A stretch of 64,000 bases of DNA from Phocaeicola plebeius DSM 17135 (GTDB taxonomy: Bacteria > Bacteroidota > Bacteroidia > Bacteroidales > Bacteroidaceae), in NCBI RefSeq assembly GCF_000187895.1, contig NZ_DS990130.1, positions 1 to 64,000 of the forward strand, written 5' to 3'. The translations under genes were made by a program, and so were the position numbers. The notes under the pieces were generated by a model, which ran no database searches, had not been told where the DNA came from, and worked only from the letters and a program-made list of their open reading frames with translations. Below, piece after piece: positions 21,272-30,420 of the stretch. Position 1 is the stretch's first letter, and each line of letters opens with the position of its first letter.

Positions 21272-21694
21272 ATGAAGCAAATCTTAGGTACATATTGTTT
21301 GCTGTTGGTCAGCCTGTGGGTGCTGGTGGTAGGTGTGTTTCCACATCATCATCACAATGAGGCGTTTTGTGTCAGTCCGGATATGGAGATTTGCGCCTCG
21401 TCATCGCATGACGGATGCGAAGGACGGCACCATTGTACAGGAGATGCTGACAAGCATGCGTGCGATATCAGTTGTGTTACGCATCTGTCTTTTTCTGTTC
21501 CTCATCATTTGCCGGATTTTACCCCGGATTATACATTCTATACTTTGATTTATCTGTCATCCCTTTGTCTGGAAGCTCCATCTGTTTCTGTTGAGCGAGG
21601 GGATATGATTTCCTATTACGTAGAAAAACTGCATGCCCGGCATTTTTCTGCTGTTCGCAATTTCCGTGCTCCTCCTTTTGCTGTTGTAGCTTGA
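21272..21694 (+). CDS. small His/Cys-rich exported protein next to metal efflux genes
   Basis: 140 residues. A hydrophobic N-terminus (MKQILGTYCLLLVSLWVLVV) is followed by HHHHNEAFC and a Cys/His-rich stretch (CASSSHDGCEGRHHC...HACDISCVTH) likely to bind a soft metal such as copper or zinc, then a second hydrophobic region. The ATG at 21272 follows an AGAAAAAAGA purine run and is chosen over an upstream in-frame start. I do not recognise a firm family (it may be DUF6769-like). It precedes the RND efflux genes in the same direction, suggesting a role in metal sensing or buffering. Confidence 0.72.
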   Translation: MKQILGTYCLLLVSLWVLVVGVFPHHHHNEAFCVSPDMEICASSSHDGCEGRHHCTGDADKHACDISCVTHLSFSVPHHLPDFTPDYTFYTLIYLSSLCLEAPSVSVERGDMISYYVEKLHARHFSAVRNFRAPPFAVVA

Positions 21695-21744
21695 TTTTTC
21701 GGGATGTTACTGCACTTTGCAACCTGTTTGCAACGTGTGGAAAT

Positions 21745-21752
21745 TATTTTTG
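21745..21752 (+). promoter_or_regulatory. -7 promoter element of the RND efflux operon
   Basis: TATTTTTG, 23 nt before the adaptor ATG at 21776; it would separate the efflux operon from the His/Cys-rich gene. Confidence 0.55.
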
Positions 21753-21775
21753 CAAACAAAAAACAACAGTATTCA

Positions 21776-22930
21776 ATGAAAAACTATATTTTGACAGGAA
21801 CATTGTGTATGTTCCTTTTGGGGGGATGCGGAGAACATGCACACGACCATGAGCATGAAGGTCATGACCATGAAGCGGAAATACATGCAGAGGAAAAAAC
21901 AGCTCATTCAGATGAAATCGTACTGACGCCGGAGAAAGCAAAAGCGGCTGGGGTGGAAGCTGAAGTGATTCACCCGGGAGCCTTTCGGGAAGTGATACAG
22001 GCTGGCGGACAGATTCTGTCGGCACAAGGCCAGGAAGCAACGGTGGTAGCGGCTTCCTCGGGAGTGGTGTCTTTCTCCCGCAAAATTGCGGAAGGAATTG
22101 AAGTGAGCCAGGGTAGTGAACTGCTTAGTGTATCTGCCGAGCACATTCAGGAAGGTGACCCCGTGAGAAAGGCAAAGGTGGCTTATGAAAAAGCCAAGGA
22201 AGAATACGAACGTGCAGAAAAACTGGTAGGCAGCCAGATTGTGTCGCAGAAAGAATTTGCGGCTTTGCGTGAGGCATACCAGAATGCCCGTCTGGCATAC
22301 GAGGCTTTGCTGCCCAGCAAGTCGGGTAAGGGAGTAGCCGTGAAGGCACCTATCGGCGGATTCGTGAAAAACTGCCTGGTGAAGGAAGGCGATTACGTAA
22401 CGGTGGGACAGCCGTTGATGACGGTGACTCAGATGCGCCGCTTGGTGCTGAAGGTCGATGTGTCGGAACGTTATTATACACAACTTCCCCGCATTGTGTC
22501 GGCTAACTTCAAGACACCTTATAATAATAAAGTCTACTGCCTGGAGAACTTGGGCGGAAAAGTACTTTCGTTTGGAAAATCATCAGGCGATACGTCTTAT
22601 TATGTACCGGTGACATTCGAATTTGACAACCGTGGCGACATGGTTCCAGGCGCATTTGTGGAAGTCTTTCTCCTGTCGGGCGAACGTCAGGGAGTCATCA
22701 GCTTGCCGGAATCGGCGCTGACCGAAGAACAGGGACTTTATTTTGTGTACCTGAAACTCGACGACGAGTGTTATAAGAAACAAGAGGTACAATTAGGAAC
22801 TTCCAACGGAGAGCGGGTAGAAATTCTTTCCGGACTGAAAGACGGAGATACCGTGGTGACTCGTGGTGCCATTCATGTGAAACTGGCTGCCGCTTCCAAT
22901 GCTATTCCGGCTCATTCACACAACCATTAA
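21776..22930 (+). CDS. RND efflux periplasmic adaptor (heavy-metal type) lipoprotein
   Basis: 384 residues. Membrane-fusion subunit linking the inner-membrane pump to the outer-membrane channel. The lipoprotein signal has lipobox LLGGC, followed by a metal-binding His/Asp/Glu-rich tail (EHAHDHEHEGHDHEAEIHAE) and a C-terminal HSHNH. The core has a lipoyl/barrel-sandwich region, a coiled coil (ERAEKLVGSQIVSQKEFAAL) and beta-barrel domains of the CusB/CzcB family. Starts upstream of 21776 would lack the signal. It precedes the pump gene by 12 nt. Confidence 0.9.
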   Translation: MKNYILTGTLCMFLLGGCGEHAHDHEHEGHDHEAEIHAEEKTAHSDEIVLTPEKAKAAGVEAEVIHPGAFREVIQAGGQILSAQGQEATVVAASSGVVSFSRKIAEGIEVSQGSELLSVSAEHIQEGDPVRKAKVAYEKAKEEYERAEKLVGSQIVSQKEFAALREAYQNARLAYEALLPSKSGKGVAVKAPIGGFVKNCLVKEGDYVTVGQPLMTVTQMRRLVLKVDVSERYYTQLPRIVSANFKTPYNNKVYCLENLGGKVLSFGKSSGDTSYYVPVTFEFDNRGDMVPGAFVEVFLLSGERQGVISLPESALTEEQGLYFVYLKLDDECYKKQEVQLGTSNGERVEILSGLKDGDTVVTRGAIHVKLAAASNAIPAHSHNH

Positions 22931-22942
22931 AAATGACCCGCT

Positions 22943-25900
22943 ATGCTGAATAAAATTATACGATTTTCGCTACAGAACCGCTTGCTGGTTCTGGTGGCTT
23001 CGGTGTTGTTGCTGATAGGGGGAACCTATACAGCTTTCCATACCGAAGTGGACGTGTTCCCTGACTTGAATGCGCCTACCGTAGTGGTGATGACCGAAGC
23101 CAACGGGATGGCTGCCGAAGAGGTAGAACAGCTGGTTACTTTCCCGATAGAGACTGCCGTAAACGGGGCTACTCATGTACGCAGGGTACGTTCTTCCTCT
23201 ACCACGGGATTTTCTGTTGTATGGGTGGAATTTGAGTGGGATACCGACATTTACCTGGCGCGCCAGATTGTGTCGGAGAAACTGGCGGCGGCAGGCGAGG
23301 ACTTGCCCGACAATGTGGGTAAACCGACATTGGGCCCTCAGTCGTCTATCTTAGGAGAGCTATTGATTGTGGGATTGACTTCCGATTCCACTTCCATGCA
23401 GGATTTGCGTACCATGGCCGACTGGACCATCCGTCCGCGTCTGCTGTCTACCGGAGGTGTGGCTCAGGTAGCTGTACTGGGAGGCGACATCAAGGAATAT
23501 CAGATTTTGGTTCATCCGGACCGTATGCGCCACTATGGCGTGACGTTGGGCGAAGTGATGGAAGTGTCACGAGGCATGAACCAGAACACCAACGGAGGTG
23601 TCATTTATGAATACGGAAATGAATACATCGTGCGTGGAGTCATCTCTACCGACGATGTGCGTAAGTTGGGACGTGCTGTCATCAAGACTACTCCAGACGG
23701 GGCACCCATTACCTTGGAGGATGTGGCCGATGTACGTATCGGGTCGCAGCAACCCAAGTTGGGATTGGCTTCTGAAAAAGGAAAGCCGGCGGTACTCATT
23801 ACGGTGACCAAGCAACCAAATACCGGAACCATTGAGCTGACCGAAAAACTGGAAGCCGCTTTGGCCGATTTGCAGAAGAACTTGCCGAAGGATGTGCATA
23901 TCTCTACCGACATCTTCCGTCAGTCACGTTTTATTGAGAGCTCTATCAGCAACGTGCAGGACTCGCTTTACGAAGGTGCCATTTTCGTGGTGATTGTGCT
24001 GTTCCTGTTCCTGGCCAACACACGTACTACGATTATTTCACTGATTACCCTTCCCCTGTCGCTTGTGGTAGCCATCCTGACCTTGCATTACCTGGGACTT
24101 AGTATCAATACCATGAGTCTGGGTGGTATGGCCATTGCCATCGGTTCGCTGGTGGACGATGCCATTGTGGACGTGGAAAATGTATGGAAGCATCTGCGTG
24201 AAAACCGTCAGTTGTCGTTAGCGGAACGGAAACCGGTACGGGAAGTTGTCTTTCAGGCTTCACGTGAGGTACGTATGCCTATTCTGAACTCTACGTTGAT
24301 TATCATTGTCAGCTTTATTCCTCTTTTCTTCCTGAGCGGAATGGAAGGACGTATGTTGGTGCCGCTGGGTATTTCTTTTATCGTGTCTTTGTTTGCTTCA
24401 ACGATAGTAGCTTTGACCCTGACTCCGGTACTTTGCAGCTACCTGTTGGGTAAAAATACTTCCAAGGGAGAGGGATTGCCCAAGGAAGCCTTCCTTGCCG
24501 TATGGTTGAAGAAATATTATGAACGAGCCTTGCTTTGGGCGCTGGAACATAAGAAGACGGTATTGGGAGGAACGGTAGCTTTCTTTATCGTGGCGTTGGG
24601 AATTTTCTTTACGTTGGGGCACAGCTTCCTTCCTTCTTTCAATGAAGGTTCCTTCACCATCAATGTCAGTTCATTGCCGGGTATTTCACTGGAAGAATCC
24701 GACAAGATAGGCCGTCAGGCAGAAGAACTGCTGCTTTCGATTCCTGAAATTCAGACCGTAGCCCGTAAGACAGGGCGTGCGGAGCTGGATGAACATGCGC
24801 TGGGTGTGAATGTATCCGAAATAGAAGCACCTTTTGAACTGAAAGACCGTTCGCATGCCGAATTGCTGGACGAAGTACGTCACAAACTGTCGGTTATTAC
24901 GGGGGCCAACATTGAAATCGGGCAGCCCATCAGCCACCGTATTGATGCTATGTTGAGCGGTACACAGGCCAGCATTGCCATCAAGCTGTTTGGCGACGAC
25001 CTGAACCGGATGTTTGCCATCGGTAACCAGATAAAGGAAGCAGTGAGCGATGTAGAGGGAATTGCTGACCTGAATGTGGAACAGCAGATTGAGCGTCCGG
25101 AACTGAAGATTGTGCCGAAGCGTGAAATGCTGGCTAAATACGGTATCTCGTTGCCGCAGTTCAGTGAGTTTGTCACGGTCAATATGGCCGGTGAGGTCGT
25201 GTCGCAGGTATATGAACAGGGAAAGACCTTTAACCTGGTGGTACGTGCCGCAGAATCTGACCGTGGTACGATGGAACGTGTCAAGGAGTTGATGATTGAT
25301 GATGCACAAGGCCGGAAGATACCTCTTTCTTACGTAGCAGATGTGACTTCTTCCATGGGTCCCAATACCATCAACCGTGAGAACGTAAAACGAAAAATTG
25401 TAATCTCGGCCAATACCAGCGGGCGTGACCTGCGCAGTGTGGTGAACGACATCCAGCATAGGGTAGAAGAAAAAATCAGCTTGCCGGAAGGGTATCATAT
25501 AGAATACGGCGGACAGTTTGAAAGTGAACAGGCTGCCAGTCGTACCTTGTTGCTGACTTCTCTGATGAGTATTGCAGTGATTTTCCTGCTGCTGTACATG
25601 CAGTTCCACGATGCGGCAGAAAGTGGCGTTATCCTGTTGAATCTGCCTTTGGCCCTGATTGGAGGAGTTTTTGCCCTCTTCCTGACTACGGGTGAAGTCA
25701 GCATTCCTGCCATTATCGGTTTCATCTCGTTGTTCGGAATCGCTACCCGTAACGGAATGCTGCTTGTCACACACTACAATCTGTTGCGTGAAGAACAGCA
25801 GTTGGGAGTGCGTGAAAGTGTGGTGCGCGGTTCGCTCGACCGTCTGAATCCGATTCTGATGACGGCTCTGTCCTCTGCTTTTGCATTGATTCCGCTGGCC

Positions 25901-26056
25901 TTGCGCGGCGATTTGCCGGGAAATGAAATTCAGAGTCCGATGGCGAAGGTCATTCTGGGAGGTCTGCTGACTTCCACTTTCCTGAATGCGTTTGTCATTC
26001 CTATTGTGTACGAGTTAATGAACCGGAAGAAAAACCTTAAAAGAACAGAAGAATGA
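22943..26056 (+). CDS. heavy-metal RND efflux pump (CusA/CzcA family)
   Basis: 1037 residues, the usual length for the proton-driven inner-membrane pump. N-terminal FSLQNRLLVLVASVLLLIGG is the first membrane helix; large periplasmic loops lie at about 35-335 and 565-865. The TM4 stretch GGMAIAIGSLVDDAIVDVEN carries the proton-relay acidic residues and is closer in style to CusA than to the DFG pattern of CzcA, but the metal cannot be decided. The stop overlaps the start of the TolC-type gene (ATGA). Confidence 0.93.
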   Translation: MLNKIIRFSLQNRLLVLVASVLLLIGGTYTAFHTEVDVFPDLNAPTVVVMTEANGMAAEEVEQLVTFPIETAVNGATHVRRVRSSSTTGFSVVWVEFEWDTDIYLARQIVSEKLAAAGEDLPDNVGKPTLGPQSSILGELLIVGLTSDSTSMQDLRTMADWTIRPRLLSTGGVAQVAVLGGDIKEYQILVHPDRMRHYGVTLGEVMEVSRGMNQNTNGGVIYEYGNEYIVRGVISTDDVRKLGRAVIKTTPDGAPITLEDVADVRIGSQQPKLGLASEKGKPAVLITVTKQPNTGTIELTEKLEAALADLQKNLPKDVHISTDIFRQSRFIESSISNVQDSLYEGAIFVVIVLFLFLANTRTTIISLITLPLSLVVAILTLHYLGLSINTMSLGGMAIAIGSLVDDAIVDVENVWKHLRENRQLSLAERKPVREVVFQASREVRMPILNSTLIIIVSFIPLFFLSGMEGRMLVPLGISFIVSLFASTIVALTLTPVLCSYLLGKNTSKGEGLPKEAFLAVWLKKYYERALLWALEHKKTVLGGTVAFFIVALGIFFTLGHSFLPSFNEGSFTINVSSLPGISLEESDKIGRQAEELLLSIPEIQTVARKTGRAELDEHALGVNVSEIEAPFELKDRSHAELLDEVRHKLSVITGANIEIGQPISHRIDAMLSGTQASIAIKLFGDDLNRMFAIGNQIKEAVSDVEGIADLNVEQQIERPELKIVPKREMLAKYGISLPQFSEFVTVNMAGEVVSQVYEQGKTFNLVVRAAESDRGTMERVKELMIDDAQGRKIPLSYVADVTSSMGPNTINRENVKRKIVISANTSGRDLRSVVNDIQHRVEEKISLPEGYHIEYGGQFESEQAASRTLLLTSLMSIAVIFLLLYMQFHDAAESGVILLNLPLALIGGVFALFLTTGEVSIPAIIGFISLFGIATRNGMLLVTHYNLLREEQQLGVRESVVRGSLDRLNPILMTALSSAFALIPLALRGDLPGNEIQSPMAKVILGGLLTSTFLNAFVIPIVYELMNRKKNLKRTEE

Positions 26057-27228
26057 AAAAAATAGGATGGATGTGGCTTGCAGGACTGGCATTTGCCAGC
26101 AGCGTGCAGGCACAGAAAATAGAAGAAGTGTTGCAGTCCGTAGAGCAGAATAACAAAGAACTGCAGGCGGTCTTTCATTCTACGGAAGCAGCTAAGATGG
26201 AAGTGCAGACGCAGAATAACCTGGAAGACCCCAGTGTGGAGTACAGTCCGTTCTTTGCCAAAGGAGTAGACGGAATGGCCAGTTCGGAACTGGTGGTGAC
26301 ACAGGGATTTGATTTCCCGACCTTGTATGCGGCACGCAATCGTTCCGGAAAACTGCAGAAAGATGTGCTCGACCGTCAGCAGCAGGCGCTTCGTCGCGAT
26401 ATTCTGCTGCAGGCCAAGAATCTGTGTCTCGACCTGATTCGCCTGAATCAGGAACAGGCTTTGCTCATGGAACGACAGAAAAATGCCGATGCCCTGTTGC
26501 AGTTGTTTGAAAAGCGTTTGAAAGAAGGAGATGCCAATGCCTTGGAGGTGAATAAAATCAAGATGGAACGCATGAAGGTGCAGACGGAAGTGGCACAGAA
26601 CCATGCAGCACATCGTACGGCACTTCAGCAACTGCTGGCGATGAACGGCAACCTTCCGTTGGAGTTTGCAGAAGACCGTTATCCGGCAGTGGAAGCCATT
26701 CGTGACTATCATACATTGTACAACGAGGTAATGATGCAGGATGCAGACCTTCAGGCGGCAGATGCGGCTTCCCGTGCGGCTGCGGAACAGGTAAGCGTGA
26801 ACAAGCAGAACTGGCTGCCCAAGCTGGAAGTGGGTTACCGTCGCAATACGTCGGTAGGTGAGAAAAGCAACGGTTTCCTGGTCGGAGGAAGTTTCCCGAT
26901 ATTCTCTAACCGGAAGAAACTGAAGATTGCCAAGGCACAGGCCTTGAGTGCCAATCTGCAACTGGACAATACCCGCTTGCAGGTGGAAGCAAGAATACAG
27001 GGACAGTTTAATGAAATGCAGCAGCTTCAGGAAGCAATGCAGGCCTACGATGTGCCTTTGATGCATCATACCCTCCGCTTGCTTTATGATGCCGTGACTG
27101 CCGGACAACTTTCGATTATTGACTTTTATGTAGAGGCCGATAACGTGTACGGCAACCTGCAAAGTTATATTACCCTTGAAAACCAGTATCAGAAACTGAT
27201 GGCGGATATTTATAAAAACCGTCTTTGA
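26053..27228 (+). CDS. TolC/CzcC-family outer-membrane channel
   Basis: 391 residues with signal peptide MKKIGWMWLAGLAFASSVQA and long alpha-helical heptad stretches typical of outer-membrane efflux proteins (LLMERQKNADALLQLFEKRL, QALSANLQLDNTRLQVEARI). It completes the tripartite efflux system with the two preceding genes. It overlaps the pump gene by 4 nt and ends before a strong terminator. Confidence 0.9.
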   Translation: MKKIGWMWLAGLAFASSVQAQKIEEVLQSVEQNNKELQAVFHSTEAAKMEVQTQNNLEDPSVEYSPFFAKGVDGMASSELVVTQGFDFPTLYAARNRSGKLQKDVLDRQQQALRRDILLQAKNLCLDLIRLNQEQALLMERQKNADALLQLFEKRLKEGDANALEVNKIKMERMKVQTEVAQNHAAHRTALQQLLAMNGNLPLEFAEDRYPAVEAIRDYHTLYNEVMMQDADLQAADAASRAAAEQVSVNKQNWLPKLEVGYRRNTSVGEKSNGFLVGGSFPIFSNRKKLKIAKAQALSANLQLDNTRLQVEARIQGQFNEMQQLQEAMQAYDVPLMHHTLRLLYDAVTAGQLSIIDFYVEADNVYGNLQSYITLENQYQKLMADIYKNRL

Positions 27229-27244
27229 TAGGTCATAAAGAATC

Positions 27245-27285
27245 CATCCCCGGTAATTAGCGATAAATTACCGGGGATGATTTTT
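27245..27285. terminator. terminator between the efflux operon and katA
   Basis: Perfect 14-bp stem catccccggtaatt (27245-27258) with aattaccggggatg (27266-27279), then TTTTT at 27281. It lies between two converging genes; the T run favours plus-strand use. Confidence 0.88.
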
Positions 27286-27305
27286 GGGTCAAGTCAGTTT
27301 GTTAT

Positions 27306-28760
27306 TCAAATCTTTTCTAATGGAATATTCAGGGCTTTTGCCACTCCCTTTCCATAATTCTCATCTGCTTTCATGCAGTTCCGTATATGGCGAAGCTTGA
27401 TTTCTTCCGGAATATCTCCCATGGCTCTTGCCGTATTTTCGAAGAGCACCTGCTGCTGGGCGGGAGTCATCAGTCGGAACAGATCGCCTGGTTGAGAATA
27501 GTAATCCGAATCATCTTCCCGGTAGTCCCATTGGTAAGCGGCTCCATCGAGTTCCAATGGCGGCTCCTTGTATTCCGTCTGGTGCTGCCATTCTTCGTAG
27601 CTGTTGGGCTCATATCCTAACGTAGACCCATGGTTCCCGTCCACGCGCATCTGTCCGTCCCGATGATACATGTTCAGGAAAGGACAACGGCTGCGGTTGA
27701 CCGGAATCTGGTGATGGTTCACTCCCAGTCGGTAGCGCTGTGTATCTCCGTAAGAGAACAGACGTCCTTGCAGCATACGGTCGGGTGAGAAACTGATACC
27801 CGGTACCACATTGGCCGGATTGAACGCTGCCTGCTCTACATCCGCGAAGTAGTTTTCTGGATTGCGGTTCAGTTCCATTACGCCCACTTCAATCAACGGA
27901 TATTCTTTCTGCGACCAGACTTTGGTCAGGTCGAACGGATTGAACGGACAGTTCTTGGCCTGCTCTTCCGTCATTACCTGAATGTACATAGTCCATTTGG
28001 GGAAGTCACCCTTCTCAATGCTTTCATACAAATCGCGCTGGTGGCTTTCACGGTCTTTGGCAATGATGGCTTCTGCTTCTGCATCGGTCAAGTTCTTGAT
28101 ACCCTGCTGCGTATGCAGGTGGAATTTCACCCAAGTGCGTTTTCCTTCTGCGTTGATAAGTGAGAATGTATGGCTTCCGTATCCGTGCATGTGGCGGTAA
28201 GAGGCCGGAATACCTCGGTCGCTCATGGTGATGGTTACCTGATGCAGTGCTTCAGGTAGTAACGTCCAGAAATCCCAGTTGTTGCGTGCGCTTCGCATAT
28301 TGGTGCGCGGGTCACGTTTTACCGCATGATTCAGGTCGGGGAATTTCAGCGGGTCACGAAGGAAGAAGACGGGGGTGTTGTTACCGACCAAATCCCAGTT
28401 GCCTTCTTCTGTATAGAATTTGATGGCGAATCCGCGAATATCACGTTCGGCATCTGCCGCTCCTCGTTCACCGGCTACGGTAGAGAAACGGACAAACAGT
28501 TCTGTTTCTTTTCCAATCTGTGAGAAAATAGCTGCCTTGGTGTAGGCTGTAATGTCATGAGTGACCGTAAATTTTCCGAAGGCACCGGAGCCTTTGGCAT
28601 GCATACGCCGTTCTGGAATCACTTCGCGGTCAAAATGTGCCAGTTTCTCAAGAAACCATACGTCTTGTAAAAGCATCGGGCCTCTCCGTCCTGCGGTGGC
28701 CACATTGTGGTTGTCGGCTACAGGTGCTCCTGAAGCGCTGGTCAGTTTTTTATTTTCCAT
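27306..28760 (-). CDS. katA: monofunctional heme catalase
   Basis: Breaks down hydrogen peroxide; cytoplasmic. 484 residues, a clade 3 small-subunit catalase. Visible: [14 protein letters not shown] with the catalytic His, [13 protein letters not shown] with the catalytic Asn, and [14 protein letters not shown] with the heme-ligand Tyr. It is followed by a terminator and preceded after only 18 nt by a flavodoxin gene on the same strand, so the two are likely co-transcribed. Confidence 0.96.
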   Translation of the reverse strand: MENKKLTSASGAPVADNHNVATAGRRGPMLLQDVWFLEKLAHFDREVIPERRMHAKGSGAFGKFTVTHDITAYTKAAIFSQIGKETELFVRFSTVAGERGAADAERDIRGFAIKFYTEEGNWDLVGNNTPVFFLRDPLKFPDLNHAVKRDPRTNMRSARNNWDFWTLLPEALHQVTITMSDRGIPASYRHMHGYGSHTFSLINAEGKRTWVKFHLHTQQGIKNLTDAEAEAIIAKDRESHQRDLYESIEKGDFPKWTMYIQVMTEEQAKNCPFNPFDLTKVWSQKEYPLIEVGVMELNRNPENYFADVEQAAFNPANVVPGISFSPDRMLQGRLFSYGDTQRYRLGVNHHQIPVNRSRCPFLNMYHRDGQMRVDGNHGSTLGYEPNSYEEWQHQTEYKEPPLELDGAAYQWDYREDDSDYYSQPGDLFRLMTPAQQQVLFENTARAMGDIPEEIKLRHIRNCMKADENYGKGVAKALNIPLEKI

Positions 28761-28778
28761 ACAATATTACATTTATAA

Positions 28779-29213
28779 TTAATAAAAAAGGGATGTACTG
28801 ATAAATTGGTCTAATATCTTTTTGTCTGTTTCTGTCAGCAATCCGTTTTTGGATTTCAGAAAAGGTATGTGGGTATTCCGTGAAATCTTCAATGTTTTCT
28901 TCATTTTCCGGTACATACTGCCTGTCCTGAATTTATACGTGGTAAAAAGTAGTGTACGATGCGGAGATATGCGTCCTGCCATTTTCCGGCTGCATGCTCT
29001 CCATTTCTTGTGGGGGTGCTGTCCGACGACGAACCAGCCACACGTCCAGCATCCGGAGATAAGGAAGTCCGTCTCGTTCAGCTTTTGGGTGTTAAAATCA
29101 GAAATGGCACTCAGGCTGACGTTCAACCCTTTTGACCAGAGATACATGGCTATCTCTCGTGCGAAAAAGGCGGTCTTTCCTTTGTGGCTGTAATATAAGA
29201 CAGTGGCTTTCAT
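28779..29213 (-). CDS. flavodoxin-family protein
   Basis: 144 residues. The N-terminal VLYYSHKGKTAFFAREIA matches the flavodoxin phosphate-binding loop, followed by FLISGCWTCGWFVVGQHPHK. It probably binds FMN and carries electrons, perhaps in oxidative stress defence given katA next door. The C-terminal half is basic and less flavodoxin-like. The start ATG at 29213 overlaps the stop of a short upstream frame (ATGA). A longer in-frame start at 29300 exists but has no family support. Confidence 0.75.
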   Translation of the reverse strand: MKATVLYYSHKGKTAFFAREIAMYLWSKGLNVSLSAISDFNTQKLNETDFLISGCWTCGWFVVGQHPHKKWRACSRKMAGRISPHRTLLFTTYKFRTGSMYRKMKKTLKISRNTHIPFLKSKNGLLTETDKKILDQFISTSLFY

Positions 29214-29323
29214 CTTATTGGTAACAACATGGTTCTTGGGCAATTTTTGTTCATTGTTTTTGCGGTTTGTGCCGAGACGGTTATTGCCAGCCAGGCACAC
29301 ATTAAACTGATGATTTTTTTCAT
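29210..29323 (-). CDS. short signal-peptide-like ORF overlapping the flavodoxin start
   Basis: 37 codons encoding MKKIISLMCAWLAITVSAQT followed by about 17 polar residues. It looks like a complete Sec signal peptide with cleavage after SAQ. Its stop codon overlaps the flavodoxin ATG by 4 nt. It could be a small coupled leader, or the displaced signal peptide of an older exported flavodoxin after a frameshift. It sits directly downstream of a consensus minus-strand promoter at 29342-29349, so it would be translated. Confidence 0.5.
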   Translation of the reverse strand: MKKIISLMCAWLAITVSAQTAKTMNKNCPRTMLLPIR

Positions 29324-29341
29324 ATAGCGTTTCTTTTTTAA

Positions 29342-29378
29342 CAAAGATAAGTGGGCTGAGAATATTTATTTATATTTG
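29342..29378. promoter_or_regulatory. divergent promoters for the flavodoxin unit and the LysR gene
   Basis: Minus-strand TATCTTTG (complement of 29342-29349) faces the flavodoxin side, and plus-strand TATATTTG (29371-29378) faces the LysR gene. The back-to-back layout is typical of LysR regulators acting on a divergent target; the operator would lie in the same about 100 bp. Confidence 0.65.
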
Positions 29379-29425
29379 CAAAACTCATTTTTTCGATAAT
29401 ATCCATAGATAAAAACGATAAGGAC

Positions 29426-30319
29426 ATGGAACTGCGTCAATTGAAATACTTTAAGGAAGCCTGCGAACTACAGAACTTTTCAGAGGCAGCTCGTGTGCTG
29501 CACATCTCTCAAAGTACCCTTTCACAGCAAATCAAACAGCTGGAAGATGAGCTGGATGTGCTGTTGTTCGACCGTATTGGCAAGCGGATTGTACCTACGG
29601 AGGCCGGGCTGGCTTTTCTGCCTTATGCTGTCAGGGCAATACGCGATGCAGAAAACGGGAAACAGATTATTCGCGACCTGAAAGGTATTGAAACGGGAGT
29701 GCTTCATGTAGGAGTGACTTACAGCATGAGTCCGTTATTGATTGCAGCGTTGGGATTATTTTCCAAGACTTATCCCAAAATAAAGGTCAATGTCAGTTTT
29801 GGCACTTCCGAAGAGTTGTTGGACAGATTAGAGGCTAATCAGTTGGATTTTGTGTTGTCCTTTAAACCGGAAGGCGTGTCAGAGCATCTGGAAACCATGC
29901 CTTTGTTCTCTTCCATGCTTCGCTTTATTGTGCATTGTTCCCATCCGTTGGCCGAATTGTCATCCATCACCTTGAAGCGGCTTTCTGAAACTCCCTTGAT
30001 TTTGCCGGGAAAAGGATTTGCCACCCGAAAAAGAGTAGACGACCTGTGCCGGAAGCATCAGTTGGAGTTGACGGTAGGCGTGGAGATGAATGACGTGCAT
30101 ACCATCATTCATACCTTGCGTGAAGGATATTGGGGAACTATATTGACGCAGGCGGCTGTACGGGGAGAAGAGAACCTTGTACAAATTCCGATATTGTGTG
30201 CCGACAAGCTGACTTCACAAGGTTTTTTGTTCTGGGCACAGGGAGATTACCGTAAGAAATCAGCATTGGCTTTTGCGGATTTTCTCCGAAAAGTGGCAGG
30301 GGGTGAAGAGAGAAGCTAA
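29426..30319 (+). CDS. LysR-family transcriptional regulator
   Basis: 297 residues with the N-terminal winged helix MELRQLKYFKEACELQNFSE, the recognition helix stretch HISQSTLSQQIKQLEDEL, and a C-terminal periplasmic-binding-like effector domain. It is divergent from flavodoxin-katA and may control them. It has Cys residues near 170, 209 and 259, but their context does not match the OxyR redox pair, so I do not call it oxyR. Confidence 0.88.
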   Translation: MELRQLKYFKEACELQNFSEAARVLHISQSTLSQQIKQLEDELDVLLFDRIGKRIVPTEAGLAFLPYAVRAIRDAENGKQIIRDLKGIETGVLHVGVTYSMSPLLIAALGLFSKTYPKIKVNVSFGTSEELLDRLEANQLDFVLSFKPEGVSEHLETMPLFSSMLRFIVHCSHPLAELSSITLKRLSETPLILPGKGFATRKRVDDLCRKHQLELTVGVEMNDVHTIIHTLREGYWGTILTQAAVRGEENLVQIPILCADKLTSQGFLFWAQGDYRKKSALAFADFLRKVAGGEERS

Positions 30320-30377
30320 ATAATGATAAGATGTAAAAAAGACAGGCCCCTGTTTCTCTTAATCCGTTCTGAATTAT

Positions 30378-30385
30378 TAACTTTG
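30378..30385 (+). promoter_or_regulatory. -7 promoter element of metA
   Basis: TAACTTTG, 36 nt before the metA ATG. No SAM riboswitch or other recognisable leader RNA is present in this 100-nt gap. Confidence 0.6.
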
Positions 30386-30420
30386 TCGGTCGATAAAAAT
30401 TAAAACAGAAACACAGCGCT

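Noticed and set aside
24686..27162. Long minus-strand frames at 24686-25774 and 25930-27162
   Set aside because: They are antisense shadows of the RND pump and TolC-type genes, with no recognisable domain and low-complexity, His/Gln-rich translations.
29426..30319. OxyR, because it lies next to katA
   Set aside because: The redox Cys pair context is not that of OxyR, so only LysR family is claimed.
30320..30420. SAM riboswitch before metA
   Set aside because: The gap is about 100 nt and shows no recognisable riboswitch helices.
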